Origin: Bacillota bacterium
Lineage (GTDB): Bacteria > Bacillota > Bacilli > Paenibacillales > NBRC-103111
NCBI GenBank assembly: GCA_023386955.1
Contig: JAEWIS010000058.1
Location: 17,598-81,597, forward strand
DNA: 64,000 bases
Direction: 5' to 3'
A model generated the notes under the pieces. It was not told where the DNA came from. It saw only the letters and a list, made by a program, of their open reading frames with translations, and did no database searches. Every line of letters begins with the position of its first letter. Position 1 is the first letter of the stretch. Of the stretch, positions 49,273 to 58,100 are shown one piece after another. The translations under genes were made by a program, and so were the position numbers.

Positions 49273-50135
49273 CCGAAAAAAGGCCTCTGGTCCGGGCCAT
49301 TTCCCAGCCGGAGCGGCAGCGTCTTGTCAAGCTCGTGTTGACCTTTGTCTTCCTCGGTGTGGGCATTCTGATGGTGCTTCCCTTCCTGTGGATGATCTCC
49401 GCCTCCTTCAAAAACTCGGCGGATATTTTCAAGTATCCCATAGAGTGGATTCCGAAAAGCTGGAACTGGACCAACTACCAGCAGGTGTGGACGGGCAGGG
49501 CGTCCTTTGCCATCTTTTATCAGAATTCGATCAAAATCACCTTCTTCCAGGTGCTGGGCTCCCTGGTAACCAGTTCTCTGGCGGGTTTCGCCTTCGCCAA
49601 GCTGAACTTCAAGTTTAAGGAAGGTATCTTCCTCCTTTACCTGGCCACCATGATTATTCCGCCCCAGGTGCTGTTTGTTCCGCGTTTTATCCTGTTCGAC
49701 CAATTGGGGCTGGTGAACACCCATCTGGCTATTATTCTGCCGGGGATGTTTACGGTATTGGGCACCTTTATTATGCGGCAATTCTTCAGCACCCTGCCCA
49801 ATGAGCTGCTGGAGGCCAGCAAGGTGGACGGTGCGGGCTACTGGCGGATGTACTGGCAGATCTGTCTGCCGCTGACCAAACCCGCGCTGGTTACCCTCCT
49901 GATCCTGACCTTCACCTGGCACTGGAACGAATACGAGAATCCGCTGATTTTGCTCCGGGACCAGAAATTATTTACGATTCCCCTGGGACTCACCAGTTAT
50001 ATGGATGAAAACGGCACAAACTATCCCTTGATCATGGCAGCCTCCTGCTCGGCGCTGCTGCCTCTTATCGCCATCGTCTCCATCTGCCAGCGCTGGTTTG
50101 TGGAGGGGATCGCCAGCACCGGGCTGAAGGGCTGA
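49254..50135 (+). CDS. Sugar ABC transporter permease, second (lyase locus)
   Basis: 293 residues, six membrane segments, EAA loop LEASKVDGAGYWRMYWQICLP. ATG 49254 follows GGAGGGGG. MalG-like partner of the preceding permease; no ATPase gene nearby. Confidence 0.95.
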   Translation: MAGSVLTEKRPLVRAISQPERQRLVKLVLTFVFLGVGILMVLPFLWMISASFKNSADIFKYPIEWIPKSWNWTNYQQVWTGRASFAIFYQNSIKITFFQVLGSLVTSSLAGFAFAKLNFKFKEGIFLLYLATMIIPPQVLFVPRFILFDQLGLVNTHLAIILPGMFTVLGTFIMRQFFSTLPNELLEASKVDGAGYWRMYWQICLPLTKPALVTLLILTFTWHWNEYENPLILLRDQKLFTIPLGLTSYMDENGTNYPLIMAASCSALLPLIAIVSICQRWFVEGIASTGLKG

Positions 50136-50191
50136 GTTGCTTCCAACGGTTTCACAGACATTCATCAAATATATTTTGAGGGGGATTATGT

Positions 50192-51559
50192 ATGAAAAAG
50201 TTTGTACCGTTCACCCTGGCCACACTTCTGGTGTCGTCGGCTATACTGGGCGCCTGCGGCAAGGATGAAGGCGGGGCACAGAGCAATGGCAGCGCAGCTC
50301 CTGCCGGCTCGCCCGCCGCCAGCTCCGCCGCCAAACCCTCGGAGCCGGTGAAGCTCCGCTTCTGGGGAGGGGTGCCGCCGGAATCCGGACCGCAGACCGT
50401 AATCGACAAGTGGAACCAGGCCAACAAGGACATTCAGGTGGAATATATCCGCTTCGTCAATGACGAGCAGGGCAATACCAAGCTGGATACCGCTCTCCTG
50501 TCCACCAACGATGCCCCTGATCTCTATGTATCCTACAGCGCTGCCAATGTGGACCGCCGCACCAAGGCAGGTATGGCCGAGCCGCTGGAGGAACTGATGG
50601 CGAAGGCCAATTTTAACGTAGAAGAGGTTATTGGAACCGGCAATATCATGAAGTCCGGCGGCAAAATCCATTACCTGCCGGCGGCGGTCAGCCCGCAGAT
50701 TGTCCTGTTCAACAAGGCCTCTCTGGATGCGGTGGGAGAGAAGGTGCCCACTACAGGCTGGACGTGGGATGATTTTGCCGCCCTTGCCAAAAAGATGAAC
50801 AAACCCGGCCAATACGGCGCCTTCTTTATCCCCGGCTGGGAGCCGATTGCGTATGATATGTCCATCACCGCCAAACCTACGGATGTGTATTACGGCGATG
50901 ACGGCTTGTCCACCTTTATGTCGCTGCCCTCCTTCAAGAAGGGGCTGGAGCTGCAAAAATCCCTGATCGATGCCAAAGCTACCTATCCGTATGCGGAAGC
51001 AGCCACCAACAAGCTGCAGCCGCAGGATGAGCTGCTTAACGGAAAGGCCGCCATGGTCTTCACCGGCACGTATTTGATCCGGTACGTCAAGGATGACAAG
51101 GCGTATCCCAACCGCAACTTCCAGGTTTCCTTCGCTCCGATTCCGCAGTATGAGCGGGGAACCAAGGTGAATTCCGGCGGCCCCGGAGACTTCATGTCCA
51201 TCAACCCGAAAAGCGCCAATAAGGAAGCGGCCATGAAGTTCCTGGCTTGGTATCTGACCGAGGGCAACCAGGATATGATTCCCGGCGGACGGATTCCCTC
51301 CAACAAAAAGGCCGATATGAACAAAATCGCCGACCAGCTGATCGGAGATGCAGGCAAATATTTTGACAAGGAATCCTTGGTCAGCACTTTGAAGGCAGAT
51401 GTGACTTACCGGGTGTTCAGCAAAACCACCGCCCAGCCAGAAATCCGCAAGGCCTTTATGGAGGAGGCGGAAAGGTACTTCCTGAACGCCCAGTCTGTTG
51501 ATAAAGCGCTGGAAAATATGAAGAAGCGGGCCGACGAAGCCATCAAAGCGGCCAAGTAG
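50192..51559 (+). CDS. ABC transporter solute-binding lipoprotein (lyase locus)
   Basis: 455 residues. Lipobox LGAC (Cys22) after a short hydrophobic core, then a Ser/Ala/Pro linker. Family-1 solute-binding pattern (FWGGVPPESGPQTVIDKWNQA, DLYVSYSAANVD, MVFTGTYLIRYV). GAGGGGGAT precedes ATG 50192. It captures the sugar for the two permeases upstream; since it follows them, the order is permease-permease-lipoprotein, unlike the first importer in this window. Confidence 0.94.
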   Translation: MKKFVPFTLATLLVSSAILGACGKDEGGAQSNGSAAPAGSPAASSAAKPSEPVKLRFWGGVPPESGPQTVIDKWNQANKDIQVEYIRFVNDEQGNTKLDTALLSTNDAPDLYVSYSAANVDRRTKAGMAEPLEELMAKANFNVEEVIGTGNIMKSGGKIHYLPAAVSPQIVLFNKASLDAVGEKVPTTGWTWDDFAALAKKMNKPGQYGAFFIPGWEPIAYDMSITAKPTDVYYGDDGLSTFMSLPSFKKGLELQKSLIDAKATYPYAEAATNKLQPQDELLNGKAAMVFTGTYLIRYVKDDKAYPNRNFQVSFAPIPQYERGTKVNSGGPGDFMSINPKSANKEAAMKFLAWYLTEGNQDMIPGGRIPSNKKADMNKIADQLIGDAGKYFDKESLVSTLKADVTYRVFSKTTAQPEIRKAFMEEAERYFLNAQSVDKALENMKKRADEAIKAAK

Positions 51560-51604
51560 CCGCCTGCCGCTTGGACCCAGCTATTTTGCAAAGGAGAGAT
51601 TGCC

Positions 51605-52978
51605 ATGATCTATGATGTCATTGTAGTCGGAGGTGGGATCGCGGGAGCGGTTGCCGCCATCGCCTCTGCCCGGACCGGAGCCAATACGCTCCTGGTGGAG
51701 CAATACGGATTTTTGGGCGGACAGCTGACCACAGCGGGTGTGGGGCCAATGATGACCTTCCATGCCGGGGAAAAGCTGGCGGTGCAGGGCATTACCGATG
51801 AGCTGATCCGCAGGATGCAGGAGCATGGCAAAAGCCCCGGCCATATCTATGATACCACCGGCTACACCTACTCCGTGACCCCCTTCGACGCGGAAGGGAT
51901 GAAGCATGAGCTGGAGATGATGCTCCTGGAAAGCGGCGGCCGCATCCTGTACCATACCATGCTGGCGGGGGTGGAGACGGAGAACGGCCGGATTACGGCC
52001 ATCCGGATCTGCAATAAAGCGGGCATCAGCGAGCTGCAGGCCAAGGTGTTTGTGGACGGCAGCGGCGATGCCGACTTGTCCGCTTGGGCGGGGGTGGAGT
52101 TTATCAAGGGCCGCCAGCTGGACGGAGCCTGCCAGCCCATGACCATGAATGTGAAGGTTCGCAATGTGGATATAGCCAAGGTAAAGGACTATATTAAAGC
52201 CCATAATGAGGAATTTCCCCGGCTCAAAGGGGATTTGGAGATCGTGGACCGCTCTCCCCGGCTGTCTATTGGCGGTTTTGTGGTGACCTTTCAGGAGGCG
52301 CTGGATAAGGGGGAGCTGAATTTTGAACGCAAGGAGCTGCTTCTGTTCGAAACCAACAATCCCGGCGAGGTGATTGTTAATTCCACCCGGGTAGTGGGCC
52401 GTGACGGTACGGACCCTTGGGATTTGTCCTACGCGGAGATCGAGGGCAGGCGGCAGGTACGGGAGATAGAAACCTTCCTGAAGAAGCGGGTCGCCGGCTT
52501 CGAGGAGTGTATTATTGATTATTCAGGGCCAAAAATCGGCGTCCGCAGCTCCCGTCATATTCAAGGGGAATATGTGCTCACCCTGGAGGATCTCGTACAT
52601 TGCGTGAGGTTTGACGATGTGATTGCACATGGCGGGTATCCGGTAGATATTCATCCCCCCAAGGAGGATGAGGCCCACAAGAAGCTGCGGGCGCAAATTT
52701 CCGGCATCGGGCATTTCCGCAAAGGGGAAACCTATAGTATTCCCTTCCGCTCCCTGATAAACCGCCAGGTAAAAAATCTGATTACGGTGGGACGCTGCAT
52801 TTCCACCACCTTCGAAGCACAGGGCGCCATTCGGGTGACCCCCATTGCCGGAGCCATCGGCCATGCAGGCGGGGCGGCGGCAGGACTGGCAGCCCGGCAG
52901 GAGGCGGATTTTACCGCTTTGGATGTGAAGGCGGTGCAGGCGCTTCTGCAGGAGCAGGGAGCGTATTTGGAGGTATAG
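51605..52978 (+). CDS. FAD-dependent oxidoreductase (FAD_oxidored family)
   Basis: 457 residues. N-terminal FAD motif VVGGGIAGAVAAIASAR with LLVEQYGFLGGQLT, then VFVDGSGDADLSAWAG, and a C-terminal GRCISTTFEAQGAIRVTPIAGAIGHAGGAAA. This matches the PF12831-type family, whose substrate is mostly unknown. Cytoplasmic. It lies between the importer and the secreted lyase, 45 nt after the lipoprotein gene (AAGGAGAG before ATG 51605), so it may act on a product of the imported uronic or acidic sugar. That role is inference. Confidence 0.85.
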   Translation: MIYDVIVVGGGIAGAVAAIASARTGANTLLVEQYGFLGGQLTTAGVGPMMTFHAGEKLAVQGITDELIRRMQEHGKSPGHIYDTTGYTYSVTPFDAEGMKHELEMMLLESGGRILYHTMLAGVETENGRITAIRICNKAGISELQAKVFVDGSGDADLSAWAGVEFIKGRQLDGACQPMTMNVKVRNVDIAKVKDYIKAHNEEFPRLKGDLEIVDRSPRLSIGGFVVTFQEALDKGELNFERKELLLFETNNPGEVIVNSTRVVGRDGTDPWDLSYAEIEGRRQVREIETFLKKRVAGFEECIIDYSGPKIGVRSSRHIQGEYVLTLEDLVHCVRFDDVIAHGGYPVDIHPPKEDEAHKKLRAQISGIGHFRKGETYSIPFRSLINRQVKNLITVGRCISTTFEAQGAIRVTPIAGAIGHAGGAAAGLAARQEADFTALDVKAVQALLQEQGAYLEV

Positions 52979-53152
52979 CAGGCACCTCATAAAGGCGAAG
53001 TGACAGCTCTGCCGGATCTGGAGACTTGGGAACTGCGAGGAAAGGAGTCCGTTTTCCCGCAGTTTCCTGCCCGGACCGGCGGGGCTTCTTTGGTGTTGCA
53101 GTTCCGGATGCGGGTGCCGGATGGATTCCATTATTGAATAGGGGGATTGATT

Positions 53153-55945
53153 ATGTTTGCTCTTTCCTGGAAATATGTAAGCGTTTTATTGATTGTTGCT
53201 TTATTGGTGGCGCTGCTTGCACCCATACAATCAAAGCTGGCTTATGCGGCAGATGAGTTTGATACTCTCAGAGTGAAATGGAAGGAGCTGCTTGCCGGAG
53301 ATTCGTCCTACAGCAGCGCAGACCCGGATATTGCCGCTCAGGTGGCGGCGATTACCGCCAAGGCTCAAGCCAATTGGTACAGTATGAGCAAAACTCCCGG
53401 GGACTACCTGTGGAGCGATTTGGCCAACCCTACCGCCTCCGCCCAAATAACCAGCGCCTATACACGGCTGAAGGAAATGGCGCTTGCTTATGCCACCCAT
53501 ACTTCATCGCTATATAACAGCGCAGCGTTAAAGGAGGATATCATCCTGGGACTGGATTGGATGCACCAGAACCGCTACAACCAGACCAAGGCTCAATCCG
53601 GCAACTGGTGGGATTGGCAGATCGGCGCCCCGCTCCGGCTGCTGGAGACGGTGGTGCTTGTTTACCCGGAGCTGACTGCCGCTCAAATCACCAATTATAT
53701 GAACGCCGTGGAAAAGTTCACGCCCTCCGTAGGCAACTCCACAGGCGCTAACCGGGTGTGGATGGCAACGGTTGTAGGGGTGCGGGGAGTGATTGTGAAG
53801 AACAGCACCAAGGTAGCCGCCGCCCGCAACGCCCTCAGCCAGGTATTCGATTATGTCACCTCCGGTGACGGGTATTATGAGGATGGCTCCTTTATTCAGC
53901 ATAAATATTACTCCTATAACGGCGGGTACGGCAGTGCGCTTCTGGGGGATACGGCCAACCTGATTTATCTGCTGAACGGATCCACTTGGGCGGTAACCGA
54001 TCCGGATGTGTCCAATGTGTACAAGTGGGTGTACGATTCCTACGAGCCCTTCGTGTATAAAGGGGCCTTGATGGATATGACCCGCGGGCGGGAAATTGCC
54101 CGGGATGCGGGCCAGGATCACGAGAAGGGAGCACGTCTGATCCAGTTTATTGTCCGGCTGTCCAGCTTCGCTCCCGCTGCCGATGCGGCAGCCTACAAAA
54201 GGATGGTTAAGTATTGGATTCAAGAGGATACCTACAGAAGCTTCTATGAGGAATGCCCTCTGCCTATTCTCGTTTTGGCCAAGAGTATCATGAATGATCC
54301 TGCCGTCACACCCCGGGGGGAACTGGTTGCCAACAAACCCTTCAACAGTATGGACCGAGCCGTCCATCTCCGGCCCGGCTTCGGCTTTGCGGTGAGCATG
54401 TCCTCCAGCCGCATCGCCAATTATGAATCTATCAACGGGGAAAACAAAAAGGGCTGGTATACCGGCGAGGGAATGACGTATCTCTACAACGGGGACCTGG
54501 CCCAGTACAGCGGGGATTATTGGCCTACGGTCAATCCGTACCGACTGCCGGGCACCACGGTGGATACCATGACCCGGGCGGACAGCTCCGGGCAAGGCTA
54601 CCGCAGCTCCGCCACCCTGGTGGGAGGGACGGAGATCCAGGGACTCTACGGCACCGCCGCCATGTCGCTGGACGGCTGGAGCAATAATCTGTGGGCCCGA
54701 AAGGCCTGGTTTATGTTCGATGACGAGGTAGTGGCCCTGGGTGCCGGCATCACCGATTCCGGTCAAACGGGCAACGGCTGGGACGGCACGCCGCGCAGGG
54801 TGGAGACTGTCATTGAGAACCGCAAGCTGAACGCAAGCGGCAGCAACTCCCTTCTGGTCAACGGCAGCAATAAAACCGCCACACCCAGCTGGAGCCAATC
54901 CGGCGTCAGCTGGGCCCATCTGGCGGGGAGCGGGGCCGGGGCGGATATCGGCTACTTTTTCCCGGGAGGAGCGGTGGTGAAGGGGCTGCGGGAGGTGCGC
55001 ACAGGAAGTTGGAGCTCCATCAATGTGAACGGCTCCACGGCTGGTGCGACGAATCATTATCAGCAACTGTGGTTTGACCACGGCACCAATCCTACAGGAA
55101 GCAGCTACGCTTATGTGCTGCTTCCGGGCAAAACGCCGGCCCAGACAAGCAGCTATGCTGCAGATCCGGATATGTTGGTGCTGGAGAACTCCAACACTGC
55201 CCAGGCTGTATATGAGAAGCAGCTTGGGGTGACGGGGGCGGTGTTTTGGACGGACGGGCTGAAATGGATTCAGAAGGACGGGGTTAACCTTCTCTCCAGC
55301 AGTCAAAAGTCATCCGTGATGCTCCAGGAGACAGCAGGCAGTGTCGAAGTGGCGGTTTCCGATCCGACGCAACTGAACACCGGCACCGTGAGCATTGAGA
55401 TCAACCGCAGCGCGGCAAGCCTGGCTGCAGCGGACCCGGGAGTAACCGTTACCCAACTGTCTCCCAACATTAAGCTTGAGGTGAATGTGAACGGAGCCAA
55501 AGGCCGGAGTTTCAAGGCGGCCTTTAATCTGAACGGACCTGCGGAGGTCATTGTGGACAACACGGAGGCACAGATTACAGGCGCATGGACGGCCTCCTCA
55601 GTGCTGCCCCATTATTACGGCTCCGACTATCTCTACAGCAATTCGGGGACTGGAGCAGATACGGTCAGATGGACTCCGGTGCTGCCGGAGGCGGGACGTT
55701 ATACCGTTTATTACCGGCTGCCGGACGGCAATACGGGCCGTTCCACCAATGCCCCCTTCACCGTTTTTCATAACGGGGGAAGCACTCAGGTCGGGGTTAA
55801 TCAGCAGACGGTGCCGGGAGGAAGCTGGCTTTCCTTGGGAAGTTATGAGTTTCAGGCGGGGACCCAGGGATATGTGGAGCTGACGGACCAGGCCAACGGC
55901 ACCTATGTGATCGCCGATGCAGTGAAGTTCGTGAAGCAGGAATAA
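53153..55945 (+). CDS. Secreted polysaccharide lyase family 8 (hyaluronate/chondroitin/xanthan lyase type)
   Basis: 930 residues. Sec signal peptide cut after KLAYA. The alpha-helical toroid (about 35-360) contains NWWDWQIGAP, TGANRVW with the catalytic Asn, and DGSFIQHKYYSYNGGYG with the catalytic His and Tyr; DMTRGREIAR supplies the Arg. Beta-sandwich domains follow, and the last ~125 residues (IVDNTEAQITGAWTAS...YVIADAVKFV) are a golvesin-like beta domain seen at the end of some xanthan lyases. Cleaves acidic polysaccharide by beta-elimination outside the cell. Among PL8 activities the golvesin-like tail favours xanthan or a similar exopolysaccharide; this is not certain. AGGGGGATT precedes ATG 53153. 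Confidence 0.88.
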   Translation: MFALSWKYVSVLLIVALLVALLAPIQSKLAYAADEFDTLRVKWKELLAGDSSYSSADPDIAAQVAAITAKAQANWYSMSKTPGDYLWSDLANPTASAQITSAYTRLKEMALAYATHTSSLYNSAALKEDIILGLDWMHQNRYNQTKAQSGNWWDWQIGAPLRLLETVVLVYPELTAAQITNYMNAVEKFTPSVGNSTGANRVWMATVVGVRGVIVKNSTKVAAARNALSQVFDYVTSGDGYYEDGSFIQHKYYSYNGGYGSALLGDTANLIYLLNGSTWAVTDPDVSNVYKWVYDSYEPFVYKGALMDMTRGREIARDAGQDHEKGARLIQFIVRLSSFAPAADAAAYKRMVKYWIQEDTYRSFYEECPLPILVLAKSIMNDPAVTPRGELVANKPFNSMDRAVHLRPGFGFAVSMSSSRIANYESINGENKKGWYTGEGMTYLYNGDLAQYSGDYWPTVNPYRLPGTTVDTMTRADSSGQGYRSSATLVGGTEIQGLYGTAAMSLDGWSNNLWARKAWFMFDDEVVALGAGITDSGQTGNGWDGTPRRVETVIENRKLNASGSNSLLVNGSNKTATPSWSQSGVSWAHLAGSGAGADIGYFFPGGAVVKGLREVRTGSWSSINVNGSTAGATNHYQQLWFDHGTNPTGSSYAYVLLPGKTPAQTSSYAADPDMLVLENSNTAQAVYEKQLGVTGAVFWTDGLKWIQKDGVNLLSSSQKSSVMLQETAGSVEVAVSDPTQLNTGTVSIEINRSAASLAAADPGVTVTQLSPNIKLEVNVNGAKGRSFKAAFNLNGPAEVIVDNTEAQITGAWTASSVLPHYYGSDYLYSNSGTGADTVRWTPVLPEAGRYTVYYRLPDGNTGRSTNAPFTVFHNGGSTQVGVNQQTVPGGSWLSLGSYEFQAGTQGYVELTDQANGTYVIADAVKFVKQE

Positions 55946-56105
55946 AGCGGCTTTCCTGGGCAGAGTCCGGGAAAACCCCCTGTTCCGGCTGTCCTGTCCG
56001 CCATCCGCGGACAAATGGCGAAATGTGTTTGAACGGGCGGTTTCAAAGGTTGTGTAACCGGCGAGTTCTGATATAATAGGGAAAAAACAGCGGGGAGCAA
56101 TCACC

Positions 56106-57500
56106 ATGCATTTTGTCAGTACAAGAGGAAATGTGAAGAAAGCGGGCTTCATCGAGACCTTTCTGATGGGGCTTGGCGATGACGGCGGCTTGATGGTGCC
56201 TGACGCCATTCCGTCCGTAAGCGCGGATACTCTGAAAGGTTGGGAGAAGCTTTCTTTTCAGGAGCTGATGCTGGAAATCTTCGGCCTGTTCACCAATGGT
56301 GAAATCCCCCGGGAGGACCTGAAAACGATCATAAACGACAGCTACAGCACCTTCCGCCACCCGGAGGTTACGCCGGTGAAGAAGCTGGATGACAGCTTGT
56401 ATGTGCTGGAGCTGTTCCACGGCCCTACCTTTGCGTTTAAGGATATCGCCCTGCAGCTGATGGGCAATCTCTATGCGTATGTGTCCAAAACCCGCGGCGA
56501 AATCATCCATATTCTCGGCGCCACCTCAGGGGACACGGGGGCTTCGGCCATTGCCGGCGTCCGGGGCAAGGAAGGTATCCGTATCTGTATCCTGCATCCC
56601 CACGGCAAGGTCAGCAAGGTACAGGAGCTGCAGATGACCACGGTAGACGATCAGAATGTGCTGAATCTCTCCGTGGAGGGCAACTTCGACGACTGTCAGC
56701 GGATCATCAAGGAGATGTTCTCCGATCTGGAGCTGAAGGGCAAGTACCATCTGCGGGCAATCAATTCCATTAACTTTGTGCGTATTCTGGCTCAAACGGT
56801 GTACTACTTCTATGCGTATTTCCGCACGGTTGGCGCCGGCTCCGGCAAAACCGTCAGCTTCAGCGTACCCACAGGCAACTTCGGGGATATCTTCGCCGGT
56901 TATTTGGCCAAAAGAATGGGCTTGCCCGTTGGGCGGCTGCTGATTGCCACTAACGAGAACAATATCCTGGCCCGTTTCGTGAATGAAGGGATTTATGAGC
57001 CGGGTGCGTTCCGCACCACCTACAGCCCTTCCATGGATATCCAGATTGCCAGCAATTTCGAGCGGTACCTGTATTATATGTACAAAGAAAGCCCGGAGAC
57101 CGTGCGCTTCCTGATGACCGCCTTCCAGAAGGAAGGGGCGATCCGGGTCAGCGGCAAGGATCTGGAGCAGGCCCAGGCGGATTTTGCAGCTTATGGCGTA
57201 GGCGGCTCCGAGTGTCTGGACACTATCCGCGGCGCCTGGGAGAAATATACCTATCTGCTGGATCCCCACACCGCCTGCGGCGTAGCGGCCTATGAAGCGG
57301 TGGGCAAGGGCACCGATGAGATTTGTGTGGCTCTGGCCACCGCCCATCCGGCCAAGTTCGACGAGTCCGTGCGGCTGTGCGGCATTGAGCAGAGCTTCCC
57401 GCCGGAGATTGCCGGACTGTTCGAGAAGCCCCAGCACCAGAAGGTTGTGGAGCATTCCTATGGCCGGGTGCTGGAGGAAATCGAGGCGTTTTTGAAGTAA
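56106..57500 (+). CDS. thrC: Threonine synthase
   Basis: PLP enzyme converting O-phosphohomoserine to threonine. 464 residues: the longer type like that of E. coli or yeast, not the ~350-residue Bacillus form. N-terminus MHFVSTRGN, PLP Lys112 in TFAFKDIALQ, LGATSGDTGASAIAG phosphate-binding segment, and VPTGNFGDIFAGYLAKRMGLP. It is a single gene without hom or thrB beside it, and unrelated to the carbohydrate genes around it. Confidence 0.95.
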   Translation: MHFVSTRGNVKKAGFIETFLMGLGDDGGLMVPDAIPSVSADTLKGWEKLSFQELMLEIFGLFTNGEIPREDLKTIINDSYSTFRHPEVTPVKKLDDSLYVLELFHGPTFAFKDIALQLMGNLYAYVSKTRGEIIHILGATSGDTGASAIAGVRGKEGIRICILHPHGKVSKVQELQMTTVDDQNVLNLSVEGNFDDCQRIIKEMFSDLELKGKYHLRAINSINFVRILAQTVYYFYAYFRTVGAGSGKTVSFSVPTGNFGDIFAGYLAKRMGLPVGRLLIATNENNILARFVNEGIYEPGAFRTTYSPSMDIQIASNFERYLYYMYKESPETVRFLMTAFQKEGAIRVSGKDLEQAQADFAAYGVGGSECLDTIRGAWEKYTYLLDPHTACGVAAYEAVGKGTDEICVALATAHPAKFDESVRLCGIEQSFPPEIAGLFEKPQHQKVVEHSYGRVLEEIEAFLK

Positions 57501-58100
57501 AGCTGGAGTTGGGGCGGGGACTTCCAAAGCTGATGAGCTAGGCTTCCGGGAGCGCGAAATGCAAAAGTGCAGTTATTTCCGCGGGCAAGGCTATCCGGCA
57601 GGGCTTATCCTGCAAGAATACATTTATTTTGCGGATTCAGCCCTTCCGGGGAGGTCACACCCCTAAATAACTGCACTTCTGCAGGATAACTCGTCCAACG
57701 CAGCGTATTGGCTGAAAATAACTGCACTTTTGCAGGATAGCGGGCTTCGTGATGTCTGCATACACTTTAGTAAGCAAGTGGATTGCAGCCTCGAAGTATT
57801 CGTTCAGATAAGAAAACACACGTACAGCTGAGAACACACATTCACTCTAGACACACACTTTCAGTCGAGAAACATACCTACAACCCTGATAACACAGCAA
57901 AACCCGCCGGAGCTTTGTCTCCAGCGGGTTTTGTCGCGTCCAGCTGCTTTTTTATGCCGCAAATAGATTCAGCTGTTGCTAATCCGAATTGATTCAGCTG
58001 TTACTAAGCCGAGTTAGATACAGCTGTTGCTAAGCTAAATACAGATTCAACTGCTGTTTACCGCAAGCCCAATTCATCTGCTTCCATCCTGCAAAAAAAC
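57501..58100. repeat. 600-bp gene-free gap with three repeat types
   Basis: Four copies of an AATAACTGCACTT(T/C)TGCAGGATA element are at 57557-57584 (inverted), 57606-57635 (diverged, inverted), 57663-57690 and 57715-57742. A degenerate ~20-bp tandem repeat around GA-AACACAC lies at 57812-57895. After the terminator, AGCTGTT(G/A)CTAA recurs at 57971, 57996 and 58022, 25-26 bp apart. No gene seen. Confidence 0.75.
57899..57933. terminator. Bidirectional terminator between thrC and the histidine kinase
   Basis: AAAACCCGC-GGAG pairs with CTCC-GCGGGTTTT; T-runs on both strands. It lies between convergent genes. Confidence 0.85.
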
